Positions 1 through 8,964 are shown, numbered from the stretch's first letter. The stretch: 64,000 bases of DNA from Trebonia sp963843745 (GCA_963843745.1 CAWJLP010000007.1:744001-808000), one strand, 5' to 3'. The notes: generated by a model from the letters alone, not told the origin. Translations and numbers: made by a program.

Positions 1-1
1 C

Positions 2-427
2 GAATATCCCGGCCCGGGAGGCTCAGAGCAGTACTACTACACCCTCGGCTCCCCAGTCGATGTAGGCATCCGCGCTGGCCGGGTAAGCACGCCGGCCCGC
101 CCGATAGCGGTATCAGCTGACGTCGGCCCCGACCTAATCGTGCCGTGGCGCAGGCCCAGCCTGGTGATCTTGTATGCGAGACACGCGATCGATCCTTTCG
201 ATCTCGGACTCACGGACGCGCAGGGAAGGCATGATGCCAACGTGATTATGCGCAATCCGGAAGATCGGTCTGTCTTTCCGGTACCCGCCCTAACGGGCCA
301 GGTTCAGGGAAACGAGGTACCACTGGCTGACCCACTCCAGCAGATCTGGGATCTTCAGGACCTAGGCGGGGCGGACAGGATCGAGGCCGCCGGGAGGCTG
401 CGAGAATGGCTACTGGAACGCCCCTGA
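2..427 (+). CDS. C-terminal part of an unrecognised protein, cut by the window edge
   Basis: The frame is open from the first bases of the window to a TGA at 425-427, giving about 141 residues, so the gene starts outside the window. An internal GTG at 140 would give only 95 residues, but the open frame upstream is protein-like. The C-terminal stretch from DPLQQIWDL to the end (REWLLERP) looks like an amphipathic helical tail. Similar tails close some winged-helix or AbiEi-type regulators, but that is only an impression. I do not recognise the family and assign no function. Confidence 0.5.
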   Translation, partial: EYPGPGGSEQYYYTLGSPVDVGIRAGRVSTPARPIAVSADVGPDLIVPWRRPSLVILYARHAIDPFDLGLTDAQGRHDANVIMRNPEDRSVFPVPALTGQVQGNEVPLADPLQQIWDLQDLGGADRIEAAGRLREWLLERP

Positions 428-1127
428 CCAGCCTCACGCTCGGCGCAGCGCAAAAGGGCACAAAATGCTCAGATATTGAGCTGATTCCATCCTGGTTATG
501 CCTCGCGAAGCTGCAATACGTGGATGGCCTTGGCAAGTTTCCCGGCACGCCAGGGGCAGCAGCGCAGCTTACGGAGAATCCTCCACGTCTTGAGCTGCGC
601 GTTCGCCCGTTCGCCGGGCACGCGGAGTTTCGCGTGGGCGCGGTTGGCCTCTTTCTACGGCTCAGGCTTGTTCTTGATCGTATGGTGTCTGAGTTTGCGA
701 CGCGGGTCATACCTTTCGTGGGCAAGGCGGGAAGCGCTGACCCCTGGCGATCCTTTGGGTCGATAGGGTCCCGGCTGTGCAGCGGGCCGCAGTCGCGTGG
801 TCGCAAGTGCGGCGCTGCCGGGGGCACGGCTTTTCGCGTCGCAGGCGCTGGCCGATACCGGTGAGGGCGATTGGATGCTGGATTCCAGGATCCGGTGGCA
901 CTGTCCCCTCCGGCGCCGATCGGTACGCCCCGGGCCTAGCCGGAGTGCCGGACCGTCCCATTCCCCGTCGCCGGAGGACGCCTCCGCGCGGCTTGCGGGG
1001 GATGCCCGCCGGCGGTCGGCGGGCCTTGCGAGGGCCCACGGCCGTCATGTAGCTATCGCGTCTTCCAGCCAGGCCAGCCCGCTTGAGCGGCGCTTCAGCG
1101 GCAGTCCGCGGCTCACCGGGCCGTCCG
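428..1127. other. Gene-poor stretch with an IS remnant
   Basis: Apart from the transposase relic at 496-699 I see no convincing coding sequence here. Several open frames exist on both strands, but they overlap each other and have the Arg/Pro/Gly-rich composition of high-GC shadow frames. The region separates the truncated first gene from the convergent ABC operon. Confidence 0.5.
496..699 (-). pseudogene. IS5-type DDE transposase, C-terminal remnant
   Basis: On the minus strand one frame reads KEANRAHAKLR, then PGERANAQLKTWRILRKL, then RCCPWRAGKLAKAIHVLQ, and ends at a TAA (496-498). This is the characteristic C-terminal end of actinomycete IS5/IS4-superfamily DDE transposases, including the catalytic Glu in the PGERANAQLK segment. 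A TAG stop interrupts the frame just upstream (after KNKPEP), and the first two catalytic Asp regions are absent. It is a decayed fragment of an insertion sequence. The identification rests on motif memory and was not tested by a search. Confidence 0.6.
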
Positions 1128-1817
1128 TCAGGTAGTGACCCGGCGGATGGTGGTCAGCCCGCCGATCCCCAGCGCCACTGTGAGTGCGGCCAGGATGCCG
1201 GTCAGCGCCGGCGCCGTAATCGTGGTGAAGAATTGCCCGACAGCGGCCCAGTTGTGCGTGAGCGACACCACAACCGCGACACCGAGCGCCACCAGGATCT
1301 GGGCGGCGATGAAGGCGACCAGCCCGGGCAGGCTCCAGCGCCGGTATACCAGGCCATACCACATGCCGTAGCCGAAGAACAGCACCAGCAGCACGAACGA
1401 GGTCAGCCAGGTCTGGTACCACGGGCCGTCCATGATCCACGGCACCCGGAAGAAGTGCACCCCGAGACCCCAGCCGCTGGTCGCGCGCTCGATGGCCTGC
1501 AGGACCGTCAGCCCGAGGGCGTAGACGGCGCTGAGCAGCACCACCAGCAGGGCGGTGCCGAGGTAGTAGCCGCGGCGGCTGACGCCGAGCATCAGCCCGA
1601 ACGGCAGCGACCTGGTCATGCTCAGCGCGCCGCAGACGAACAGGAAGACGTAGATCGTCACCAGCCCCCCGGTGTACTGGCCGCGGGGACCAGGCGGTAC
1701 CAGCGCGGCGATGACCAAGTTGACCGCAAAGCTGAACGCCATGATCCCCCACGGCAGGGCTAGGTAGGTCAGCCGGTCCACCAGGTGGTAGCGGGCGACG
1801 TTCACCAGCGTTTTCAT
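1128..1817 (-). CDS. ABC transporter permease-like membrane protein
   Basis: A 229-residue protein with six likely membrane helices (about residues 20-42, 52-70, 85-105, 130-150, 165-190 and 200-222) and short polar loops. It is the membrane partner of the ATPase immediately upstream. Its start codon overlaps the ATPase stop (ATGA, 1814-1817), so translation is probably coupled. The pairing of a short six-helix permease with a YtrB-like ATPase suggests a small drug, peptide or antibiotic-response exporter. The substrate cannot be read from sequence. Confidence 0.8.
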   Translation of the reverse strand: MKTLVNVARYHLVDRLTYLALPWGIMAFSFAVNLVIAALVPPGPRGQYTGGLVTIYVFLFVCGALSMTRSLPFGLMLGVSRRGYYLGTALLVVLLSAVYALGLTVLQAIERATSGWGLGVHFFRVPWIMDGPWYQTWLTSFVLLVLFFGYGMWYGLVYRRWSLPGLVAFIAAQILVALGVAVVVSLTHNWAAVGQFFTTITAPALTGILAALTVALGIGGLTTIRRVTT

Positions 1818-2701
1818 GCGCTCACCTTCTCGTCAGCGGAGATGCCAGACGCGTGGACCAGCAGTTGCTGCAGCGACAGCGGCTCCAGGCTCAGGTGCAG
1901 CGCGCGAGCGCGGGCCTGCGCGGCGAAGTCCAGAGGGCCCGCGATCGTGACCGTGGCGCGCGCGCCGAGCCGCTGCCGGTGCCAGACCGGCCGCCCCGCC
2001 ACGAACTCCTCCACGGCCGAGGCGGGCCCGCTCACCGTCATGGCCGTGCCGCGGAAGTCGTCGGCGGGCGCGTCCAGCACCACCCTCCCGCGGTCGAGCA
2101 TCACCACGTGCTCCAGTAGGTCCGCCACCTCGTCGATGAGGTGGGTGGACAGCACCACGGTACGGGGATGCTCGGCGAAGTCGGCCAGCAGCCGATCGTA
2201 GAACAGCTGGCGGGCCACCGGGTCCAGGCCGGCGTAGGGCTCGTCGAACAGCGTCAGCTCGGCGCGGGCCGCCAGCCCGATGACGATCCCGACCGCGGAG
2301 CGCATCCCCCGCGACAGCTTTTTGATCCGCCGCCCCGACGGCAGGTCAAAGTCGGCCAGCAGCCGCCGGGCCAGCTCCTGGTCCCAGTTCGGATAGAACC
2401 ACGAGGCCACGCGGATCGCGTGGCCCACGCGGAAGTCCGGGTAGGCCTGTTCCTCGCGCACGAACACCATCCGGCGCAGCACCGCGTCGTTCTCGGCCGG
2501 CGCCTGCCCGAACACCCGGATGGCGCCGCTGGTGGGGAACTCCTGCCCGGTGACGATGCGCATCAGGGTGGTCTTGCCCGCGCCGTTGCGGCCCAGCAGC
2601 CCGGTCACGGTCCCTGGCTCGACCACCAGCGAGACGTCGTCGAGCGCGGCCTGATCGCGGTAGCGGCGGCCCAGCGCCGTCGCGGAGATCGCCGGGGTCA
2701 T
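1814..2701 (-). CDS. ABC transporter ATP-binding protein (YtrB/CcmA-like)
   Basis: A 295-residue ATPase. Walker A GRNGAGKT is at residues 37-44, the signature LSRGM (a variant of LSGGQ) at 129-133, Walker B LTLFDEP at 149-155 and the H-loop His near 187 (STHLID). It should energise the permease encoded directly downstream. Its first codon overlaps the stop of the membrane protein upstream (ATGA at 2698-2701), so the three genes form one translationally coupled operon. Such ATPases in Gram-positive bacteria are often induced by cell-wall stress. No regulator lies next to this operon. Confidence 0.9.
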   Translation of the reverse strand: MTPAISATALGRRYRDQAALDDVSLVVEPGTVTGLLGRNGAGKTTLMRIVTGQEFPTSGAIRVFGQAPAENDAVLRRMVFVREEQAYPDFRVGHAIRVASWFYPNWDQELARRLLADFDLPSGRRIKKLSRGMRSAVGIVIGLAARAELTLFDEPYAGLDPVARQLFYDRLLADFAEHPRTVVLSTHLIDEVADLLEHVVMLDRGRVVLDAPADDFRGTAMTVSGPASAVEEFVAGRPVWHRQRLGARATVTIAGPLDFAAQARARALHLSLEPLSLQQLLVHASGISADEKVSA

Positions 2702-3507
2702 GGCGTGTCGCCTCCGTTATGCCAGCCGGATCCCCGGATCAGGGACCAGCGTGCCGGTGTGAGTGCGGGCGTAGGCCAATGCCTCGGCCGCCGGCGTGAC
2801 CAGGTCAGGGCCGCCGTTTTGCCTGGACGGGTGAGTGCTGGTTCGGTTACGCGGGACGGCTTGCCGGCCGAAGTGCCCAGCGCGATGCCGGTGCCGGTGA
2901 TGAACAGCAGCAGCAAGGGCCCGGACATGTACGCCAGGACGGCACCGCCCGGCAGAAGCAACAGGTAGGGGACGCCGGAGGCGGCCAGTGCTATGGCGAG
3001 CGCGATCCCGATGTACCGCAGCCACCGGGGCAGCACCCCCGACGCAGCGCCGGCCAGGCCGAGGGCGGCCAGCGCGAACATCTTGGCCCCGTCCAGCCGG
3101 TTCACCGTCTCATAGAGCATGTGTGCCGTGCCGGGAGCGGACGTACCGGCCAGGACCATGCCGAGCACGAACTGGGCCAGCGAGATGACCGCGGCCGCAA
3201 CGCCGGCGATGCAGGCGAACCGGGCGGCCGTGGCCGCTCCGGACCTGCGCGCGGCCCGGGCCAGGGCGACCGAGACGATGGCCAGCCCGGCGGCTGGCAG
3301 CCCCTCGGTGAGGGCGAACTGTGCCGCGACCGCGGTCCCGTGCCCGGCAAGTGCGGCGGTGATCTCAGTTCCGGAGGCGGTGAGCTTGGGGCTGGGCGCC
3401 GCGACGGACAGCCCGGCGATCCAGGACACGGTGAAGGCGATCCCGGTGGCGCCGGTCACCGTCAGCAGACGGCGGCGAGGCACGTCATGAATGGCGGGGA
3501 GGTCCAT
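2698..3507 (-). CDS. Multi-spanning membrane protein, first gene of the ABC operon
   Basis: I place the start at ATG 3507 because AAGGAG lies eight bases upstream. A longer frame to 3564 exists but lacks a ribosome site. The 269-residue protein has a short cytoplasmic head and about six hydrophobic segments between residues 15 and 200. It then has a Pro/Arg/Trp-rich tail of about 50 residues that looks unlike a membrane-protein end and may result from a frameshift or fusion near 2850. It is probably an accessory or regulatory membrane component of the exporter. The family is not recognised. Confidence 0.65.
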   Translation of the reverse strand: MDLPAIHDVPRRRLLTVTGATGIAFTVSWIAGLSVAAPSPKLTASGTEITAALAGHGTAVAAQFALTEGLPAAGLAIVSVALARAARRSGAATAARFACIAGVAAAVISLAQFVLGMVLAGTSAPGTAHMLYETVNRLDGAKMFALAALGLAGAASGVLPRWLRYIGIALAIALAASGVPYLLLLPGGAVLAYMSGPLLLLFITGTGIALGTSAGKPSRVTEPALTRPGKTAALTWSRRRPRHWPTPALTPARWSLIRGSGWHNGGDTP

Positions 3508-3652
3508 TTTTCGTGCTCCTTGTGCTCTTTGATGCGGCCAGGCCTGGCGCCGGTAGGGCGACATGACCTCGGCTGGGTCCTGCGCTATACAGTCGCCGTA
3601 AGACGTGCCTCACCGCATCAGGCGAATGACCTAATCCCAGGCCGCGCACCGC

Positions 3653-4024
3653 CTAAGCAGGCACCAACGCCGCCCTTGACGCCTCGCTGCCGCTGCCGCT
3701 GCCGCTGGCGCGGGCACGGCCGCGGACTTCCAGCTCCCGGGCGAAGGTCTCGATGTCCGCGCGGCGAACCGAGAACAGGGGAAGGGATCGCGCCCAGCAC
3801 TAGCCGGCGAACTGGCGCAGGTCGAGGGTGTATGCCTCGCGGGTCAGGCCGCGGTACCCGGCCAGGAACCCCGCGAGCGCGAGCCGCTCAGCGTCGGTGA
3901 AGGCCGGCTGGATGGTAGCGAGGGCGGTGGAAGAAGTTGTGGCGGTCAGCAGGGCACCTCCAGGGACAGCCGGGACCTGGAATGCTGGGCCGCCGCAGGC
4001 CCTAGCGATGAACGATTCCCGCAA
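3653..4024 (-). pseudogene. Tyrosine recombinase/integrase, N-terminal remnant
   Basis: The minus strand encodes AFTDAERLALAGFLAGYRG and then LTREAYTLDLRQFAG, typical of the N-terminal SAM-like core-binding domain of XerC/D-type phage integrases. A TAG stop (3800-3802) follows, and the same frame then continues with RSLPLFSVRRADIETFAREL, the expected next segment. The frame degenerates into a Gly-Ser run and ends at 3653. The catalytic domain with the Arg-His-Arg-Tyr residues is missing. This is a dead integrase fragment, about 1.2 kb from a truncated tRNA-Pro, which suggests the scar of an integrative element. Confidence 0.7.
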
Positions 4025-4469
4025 CGTATGGCACCCGTCGAGGGCGAGCTACACCACGGTCGTAGTTGATGCGCCGTCTCGGCCACGTCCAAACGCTCCA
4101 TACCGCCGGCTCGGCGCGCAGGTCTGGGGCGTGATCAGGATTACGCCCCAGGAACAGCGTTACGCATCGGCATCGGCCCTGGCGTGCGGGTCGCGCTTGG
4201 CGATGATGCAGGGGGTCATCTTCAAGGTCGCGGTCCGCCCGGCGAGCCTGCTGCCGGTGCAGACGGCATCAGCCCAGACCAGGCGGATGGGGCGGCGGGC
4301 CCGGTGCGGGTTCCGCGGCAGCGGCCGGGCGGCGTCGCGGTTCCGGCGGAGGCGGCGGTGATCCTGTCCGGGGCATGCTTATCCCGGGCTCGTCGCGGCT
4401 CCAGCTTTCACGTAATCCCGTGCTGCACTTATCTGCGTGTAAACGTTGAGTGGTCTGAGGTGGATCGTC

Positions 4470-4712
4470 GTGGGCAGCCAGAACGTCACGCTGTCGCTTC
4501 CCGGGGAGGACCTCAGGGAAGCCAGGATCCTGGCGGCCAGCCGCGGCACGTCGGTGTCACAGCTGCTTGCCCGGATGCTGAGGGAACTGGTCGAGCAGGA
4601 GACTGGATATGCCCGCGCCCGCGACTGGAGCCTTGCCCGGCTGCGCGAGGGGACGGACCTCGGCGCCGGCGGGCACGTCAGCTGGAGGCGGGACAGCGTC
4701 CATGAGCGGTAA
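4470..4712 (+). CDS. VapB-like antitoxin
   Basis: I prefer GTG 4470 as start because a GAGGTGG ribosome site sits about eight bases upstream; the longer frame from a TTG at 4446 is less likely. The 80-residue protein opens with a short beta-strand (NVTLSLP) followed by two helices (EDLREARILAASRG and SVSQLLARMLRELVEQ), the layout of a ribbon-helix-helix DNA-binding antitoxin. Its last codons overlap the start of the PIN toxin by 11 bases. It should neutralise that toxin and autorepress the operon. Confidence 0.8.
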   Translation: MGSQNVTLSLPGEDLREARILAASRGTSVSQLLARMLRELVEQETGYARARDWSLARLREGTDLGAGGHVSWRRDSVHER

Positions 4713-5145
4713 CCGCCGGTTCGTCGACACCGGCATGTTGGTGTGCGCACACGACGAGTCCGCGGGCGCCAGACGGGATCAGGCGCGGGCGCTGCTGGAG
4801 CAGCTGTGGGAATCGCGTGAGGGCTGCCTGAGCGTTCAGGTACTGCAAGAGTTCTTCGCGGCCATCACCGGCAAGATCGCCAGGCCGCTCGGCGCGGAAA
4901 CGGCGAAGGAGATTGTTGCCGGCTTCTCCCGCTGGCACGTGCGCGTGCCGGCGGCTGATGACGTCCTTGGCGCGATCGGCATCCATCAGCGCACGGGGAT
5001 CTCGTTGCGGGACGCGATGATCGTCCGCAGCGCAGCCGAAATGGGCTGCACTGCGCTCTGTTCGGAGGATCGCAGCCCTGGACAGGAATGCTCCGGGGGC
5101 CGTGCGCAGAACCCGTTCCCGCCGCCGGATGCCGGCCGCGGGTAG
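4702..5145 (+). CDS. PIN-domain toxin (VapC-like ribonuclease)
   Basis: A 147-residue PIN-domain protein starting at ATG 4702, inside the end of the antitoxin gene. The expected acidic metal-binding residues are present: Asp in FVDTGMLV (residue 8), Glu in LQEFFAAI, Asp in SLRDAMIV, and Asp in SEDRSPGQ near the end. PIN toxins cleave tRNA or other RNAs using Mg2+/Mn2+. The length and the closing motif match complete members, so the toxin is probably intact. The last ten residues are proline-rich and may be dispensable. Confidence 0.85.
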   Translation: MSGNRRFVDTGMLVCAHDESAGARRDQARALLEQLWESREGCLSVQVLQEFFAAITGKIARPLGAETAKEIVAGFSRWHVRVPAADDVLGAIGIHQRTGISLRDAMIVRSAAEMGCTALCSEDRSPGQECSGGRAQNPFPPPDAGRG

Positions 5146-5241
5146 CAAGCGCCCGCCGGCGTTCCGCGCGATCCCCGGCCGCCGGCTGGGGCACGCCGCC
5201 CATCGCCCGCTGCGCCGGGGCGATACACTCGTCGTGGTCAA

Positions 5242-5283
5242 CGGGCTGTAGCGCAGCTTGGCTAGCGCGCGTGCTTTGGGTGC
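5242..5283 (+). pseudogene. 5' half of a tRNA-Pro(TGG), truncated
   Basis: The stretch beginning CGGGCTGTAGCGCAGC and running through TTGGCTAGCGCGCGTGC to TTTGGGTGC matches the acceptor 5' strand, D arm and anticodon arm (anticodon TGG) of an actinobacterial proline tRNA. The 3' half is lost: no matching anticodon-stem continuation, T arm or CAGCCCG acceptor strand follows. It is therefore a fragment, probably left by integration or deletion at a tRNA gene. The integrase remnant at 3.7-4.0 kb and the toxin-antitoxin pair lie on its upstream side. Confidence 0.6.
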
Positions 5284-5698
5284 TCCGGGGCCCTCTGTCA
5301 AATCCGCCTAGCGCTGCTGCGCTGACGTGGACGTTTGATGCACGCGGGTGCGAGACTCTAACGGTGCGTTAGGTTCCTTGTTAGAAACGCCCGCATCCGC
5401 TAGGAATGTGTCGTCTGGTGCAGACCGGTGCCGGTCAGCACTGTGGCATGGCGGACCCAAGGGCCCCCCGTCGCAGCCATCTCCGCTCGACCGGCATCAC
5501 TCTTGGTGATCGAGTTCGCTGACCGTTACGCCCGAATACGAGCCTGCCGACTATGCGCGGGCGGTCGTTGCCACGTCCGCCGCGGGTGAAAGAACACAGA
5601 ATGGCCGGTTATGGCGCCGCCCCGGCGATGTCGTTCTTGGCATCGCATTGCATATGGCGCCGTGGCAGGTTGACAACCAGGTCACCAGAGTCGGCAGG
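5284..5698. other. Non-coding stretch after the tRNA fragment
   Basis: I see no gene here. A T-arm-like GTCAAATCC near 5298 could be a mutated leftover of the tRNA, but it does not pair with the 5' half. The remainder lacks ribosome sites leading into credible frames. Confidence 0.4.
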
Positions 5699-6907
5699 TC
5701 ATGGCAGCCGGATGTAGCCGTGCCGGCTCTTCCACAGGTAGTACTTCTCGAACCCGACCTTCATCGCGTGGACCTGGGGGCCAGGGATCATCACGGCGGC
5801 CTTACGCGGGGGAAGCATGTGATCGGCCAGGATCATCACGCCGTTGTTGCCGGCGTCCATCATGCACACCGCGGCCATCTGGCCGAAGTCCTTATGGCTG
5901 GCGGCTGGCTCGCCCTTGATCGCCGCGGCGATGTTGCGGGCGGCTACCTTGGCCATCGACTCGGTGGGGAACCCGGTCTTGGGGATCCCGATGGGCACGG
6001 CTGTCTGCCAGGGCACTGGTACCTGCGCGGCTATGCCTGCCGCGTAGATCTCCGGGTAGGCCTTGGCCTGGTAGGTGTCCTGGACCGGGATGTATCCCTT
6101 GTCGTCGGACAGCCCCGGAGTGGCGCGGACGACGTCCTGGCCGGCGAATGGCGGTACCACCATGGCGTAGCGGAACGGCACGCCAGTGCCGTCGGTGAGC
6201 TTGATCTGGTCACCGGTGACTTCCTCGAACGCGACCCCGGTGATCGCGGTGATGCCCTCCTTCTTCAGGAACATGTTCAGCAGCTTCTCCCCGCCGGGCA
6301 GGCCGCCGATGCCGAAGTGCCCGACGAACGGCTCGGAAGTAACGAAGGTCAGCGGCACCTTGTTATGCAGCTTCGCCTTGCGCAGCTGGTGGGAGGTGTT
6401 GAACAGGAATTCATATGCTGCGCCGAAGCAGCTAGCGCCCTGGGTCGCGGCGATCACCACCGGGCCGGGGTCATCGAGGAACTTCTGCCAGGCGATCCCC
6501 GCTCGCTCGGCATCAGCCAGGGTCGTGATCGTCTGCGCGTACCCGTCCGGGCCCAGGCCCGGCACGATGTCGAACTTGTTGCGGTAGCCGGTGGCGACCA
6601 CCAGGTAGTCATACACGTAGCTGCCGCCTGCGGTAGTTACCGTGCGGGCGACTGGGTCAATCGCCGTTACCTCGGCATGCACGAAGCCGATCCCGTGCGT
6701 GTCGAAGACAGGCTCCAGGGCGAAGGTGATATCGGCCGCGCGACGCTTTCCGAACGGCAGCCAGATCAGCGACGGGTTGAACAGGAACCGGTCAGCAGCC
6801 GACACCACGGTGACCTCGACGTCGGCGCCCAGCTCGACCTTGAGCTCCAGAGCCGCCGTGAACCCGCCGAAGTTACCCCCGATCACCAGCACCCGCTTGG
6901 CCGCCAT
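5699..6907 (-). CDS. FAD/NAD(P)-dependent oxidoreductase, sulfide:quinone oxidoreductase-like
   Basis: About 402 residues from ATG 6907, with AGGTGG a few bases upstream; a GTG at 6916 is the alternative start. The N-terminus has the dinucleotide-binding motif VLVIGGNFGG, then DYLVVATGYRNKF mid-domain and a second FAD contact IYAAGIA, the plan of the SQR/flavocytochrome-c sulfide dehydrogenase branch of two-dinucleotide-binding flavoproteins. Cysteines occur in GASCFGAAYE and AAVCMMDAG. The paired redox cysteines of classical SQRs are not obvious, so the substrate may differ. It likely works at the membrane face passing electrons to quinone. It stands alone. Confidence 0.8.
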   Translation of the reverse strand: MAAKRVLVIGGNFGGFTAALELKVELGADVEVTVVSAADRFLFNPSLIWLPFGKRRAADITFALEPVFDTHGIGFVHAEVTAIDPVARTVTTAGGSYVYDYLVVATGYRNKFDIVPGLGPDGYAQTITTLADAERAGIAWQKFLDDPGPVVIAATQGASCFGAAYEFLFNTSHQLRKAKLHNKVPLTFVTSEPFVGHFGIGGLPGGEKLLNMFLKKEGITAITGVAFEEVTGDQIKLTDGTGVPFRYAMVVPPFAGQDVVRATPGLSDDKGYIPVQDTYQAKAYPEIYAAGIAAQVPVPWQTAVPIGIPKTGFPTESMAKVAARNIAAAIKGEPAASHKDFGQMAAVCMMDAGNNGVMILADHMLPPRKAAVMIPGPQVHAMKVGFEKYYLWKSRHGYIRLP

Positions 6908-7210
6908 GACCGCCACCTCGTTCCCTGCTCGCCCGTGCGGGAGAAACTCCCGTCATCACTGTCGGCCATCCCAGACGGCTGCGATAAGGTCTTTGGTCAC
7001 CTGCGCAGGCACTTTCCGCACCTGGGCCATGATCGGCGCTGAGCTGATCGGAGCCCGACTTAGCGCGCCCGGGACTATGCCATCGCGGGCTCATCCGGGC
7101 GGATGACGACGCTCTTAACATGGGGGTACGGCTCGTTAGCTATCCAGTGACATGACGACGGAGTGTGACGCCGGGTACCGGTGCGGCGCCTGGAGGATCG
7201 CAGGGGCGCG
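6908..7210. other. Upstream region of the flavoprotein gene
   Basis: No gene seen. The region holds a perfect six-base hairpin at 6938-6952 (separate entry) and should contain the flavoprotein promoter on the minus strand, but no clear -35/-10 pair stands out. The glycosyltransferase gene ends at its far side. Confidence 0.4.
6938..6952. promoter_or_regulatory. Perfect inverted repeat upstream of the flavoprotein gene
   Basis: CGGGAG-AAA-CTCCCG is a perfect 6-3-6 inverted repeat about 30 bases upstream of the oxidoreductase start. It could be an operator or a leader hairpin. Chance occurrence at this GC content is possible. Confidence 0.35.
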
Positions 7211-8356
7211 CTAGCGGCTGGTGGCTGCTGACGCGAGAAAGTTCTCGAGTGCGGATGCGCCGTTGGCGGCTCCTTGCTGCCGCTCGATGAGCCGAGCCAG
7301 CCGGCGTGCTGCCTGCTGGAAGGCTGGGGTGGCCAGCACCTGAGAAGCGGCGTCGCGGAGCTCGCCTGCTGGAGCTACGCGGGATACGGTCTTCGCGGCG
7401 CCGAGCGCTTCCACGCGTGCCGCGACGGCCGGCTGGTCCGCCCCGGCGCCTGGCATGCAGACCAGCGGCACGCCGTGCGCCAGTGCCGCGGTGACGCTGC
7501 CGTGGCCGCCGTGGCTGATCATGAGGCTGGCGTGCGGCAGGACCGCCTGATGCGGGACGAAGGCGGCGACTGCCGTGTTGGCCGCGGCGGTGAGCGTGCC
7601 GGGCGGGATGGCCCCGGTGCTCACCAGGACGCGAGCACGCAGGCCGCCGACTGCGTCAAGGACGTGCTGCAGGTCAGCGGCGGAGTCCTGGCCGGGCATC
7701 GTGCTGAGGCTGGCCAGGACCAGGGGCCGCGGGTCGCCGTCCGGCCAGGGCAGCGGCCAGTCTGGCGGCGGCCAGGCGAACACCGGTCCGACGTAGCGCA
7801 CGTTCGGGGCGGGATCGGCGGCTGCCCCGTCGAGCTCGCGCAGGGTGGTGACCAGGACGAGGTCCTTGTTCTCCCATGTCATCGCGGCGGTATCGAGGGA
7901 ACTGAGACCGGCCTGGGCGCGCAGCTGGTTGCCGATCTCCAGCATCGCATCCCGCATCGGCAGGACGGACTGGAACAGCCCGTGCACGAGCACGGCGACC
8001 GGCACCTCATGCTCGCCGGATCGGGCCAGCACGCCGGCGAGCATGCAGTCGATGACCACGCCGTCGGCTGGCTCGCGGGCGAGGAATGCTGCCAGGTCGT
8101 CGGCGAGGCCGGTGTTCAGCCAGGTACCGAGCATCAGCAGGTGCAGCCGTTCCGCTGACGTCTGCGGCACGCTACCTGAGGCAGTCCCATGCGCGTAAGC
8201 GGTGAATGGGAGGCGGGCGGCCTCGATCGCGGTCCGTTGCGTCTGCTGCCCTAGGAAGGCGACCGAGTGGCCGCGCCGGTCAAGTTCCCTGGCGATCCCC
8301 AGCGCGGGCATCAGATTGCCGCCCCCGTCCCAGGTGACGAACGTTATCCGTGACAT
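7211..8356 (-). CDS. MGT/GT1-family glycosyltransferase
   Basis: The start is ATG 8356 with AGGAGG eight bases upstream; a longer frame to 8581 only runs through the neighbouring methyltransferase. The 381-residue protein begins with SRITFVTWDGGGNLMPALGI, the acceptor-domain start of GT-B macrolide-type glycosyltransferases. Its C-terminal half carries the sugar-nucleotide-binding region with HASLMISHGGHGSVTAALAH and GVPLVCMPGAGADQPAVAAR, matching the donor-binding signature (HGG and DQ) of UDP- or dTDP-sugar transferases. It probably glycosylates a hydrophobic small molecule. It overlaps the methyltransferase by 77 bases and shares its promoter under the TetR protein. Confidence 0.85.
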   Translation of the reverse strand: MSRITFVTWDGGGNLMPALGIARELDRRGHSVAFLGQQTQRTAIEAARLPFTAYAHGTASGSVPQTSAERLHLLMLGTWLNTGLADDLAAFLAREPADGVVIDCMLAGVLARSGEHEVPVAVLVHGLFQSVLPMRDAMLEIGNQLRAQAGLSSLDTAAMTWENKDLVLVTTLRELDGAAADPAPNVRYVGPVFAWPPPDWPLPWPDGDPRPLVLASLSTMPGQDSAADLQHVLDAVGGLRARVLVSTGAIPPGTLTAAANTAVAAFVPHQAVLPHASLMISHGGHGSVTAALAHGVPLVCMPGAGADQPAVAARVEALGAAKTVSRVAPAGELRDAASQVLATPAFQQAARRLARLIERQQGAANGASALENFLASAATSR

Positions 8357-8951
8357 CGGCTGAGCCTCCTGGCGTTGCTTTGCGGACAAGGTGGTAGGCG
8401 GCGAAGCGCGAGCCAAGCTGCTGCTGGCCGGCCAGGTCGAAGGAAGCGCCGAAGCGCGACCGGATCTCCGCTGCCGTGACGCCGCTGGCTCCGAGCAGCC
8501 GCCAGGACGCTGGCGGGTCACTGATGCCCGCCAGGTAGAAGTCGGCTCCCGGCCTGGCCACGGTGGCAGCCCCGGCCGCATACGCGTCGCGGCGGCCGAC
8601 GGGGATGGCGTGGTAGCAGCCGATGTCGAGCAGCAGGTCGAACGGGCCCTTCACGCCAGCCTCGGCCAGCCGGCTGATGTCGCCGAGCATGAACTCGGCG
8701 TTCACCCCGGCGCGTCTGGCGTTTTGCTTGGCAGCCGCGATGGCCTCCGGCGCGAAGTCCACGCCGAGTGCCTCCCAGCCCCGGCTGGCCAGGTACAGGG
8801 CGTCGGCTCCGGTCCCGCAGCCCAGGTCCAGTGCCCGTCCCGGTACCAGGTCCTGTACCAGGACCTCCAGCTCCGGCGGTGGTTCGGCGCTGTCCCATCG
8901 AGGCTTGCCGAAACGGTAGGCGAGGCGGTAAAAGAGCAAGCCCAGTCGCAT
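8280..8951 (-). CDS. Class I SAM-dependent methyltransferase
   Basis: 223 residues from ATG 8951, with AAGGAGG directly upstream. The Rossmann SAM-binding motif ALDLGCGTGADALYLA is at about residues 40-55, followed by the acidic ribose contact in ALGVDFAPEA and motif IV in DLLLDIGCYH. This resembles the TPMT/tellurite-resistance branch that methylates small thiols or other small substrates. The last 30 residues are low-complexity and overlap the glycosyltransferase start, so the true domain ends near FAAYHLVRK. With the glycosyltransferase it may modify and detoxify one xenobiotic or metabolite. Confidence 0.85.
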   Translation of the reverse strand: MRLGLLFYRLAYRFGKPRWDSAEPPPELEVLVQDLVPGRALDLGCGTGADALYLASRGWEALGVDFAPEAIAAAKQNARRAGVNAEFMLGDISRLAEAGVKGPFDLLLDIGCYHAIPVGRRDAYAAGAATVARPGADFYLAGISDPPASWRLLGASGVTAAEIRSRFGASFDLAGQQQLGSRFAAYHLVRKATPGGSADVTDNVRHLGRGRQSDARAGDRQGT

Positions 8952-8964
8952 GGTAACCTCCTTC

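Noticed and set aside
3680..3712. GGCAGC-type hexamer run as a possible regulatory microsatellite
   Set aside because: It lies inside the integrase remnant and encodes a short Gly-Ser run; most likely slippage in a dead gene.
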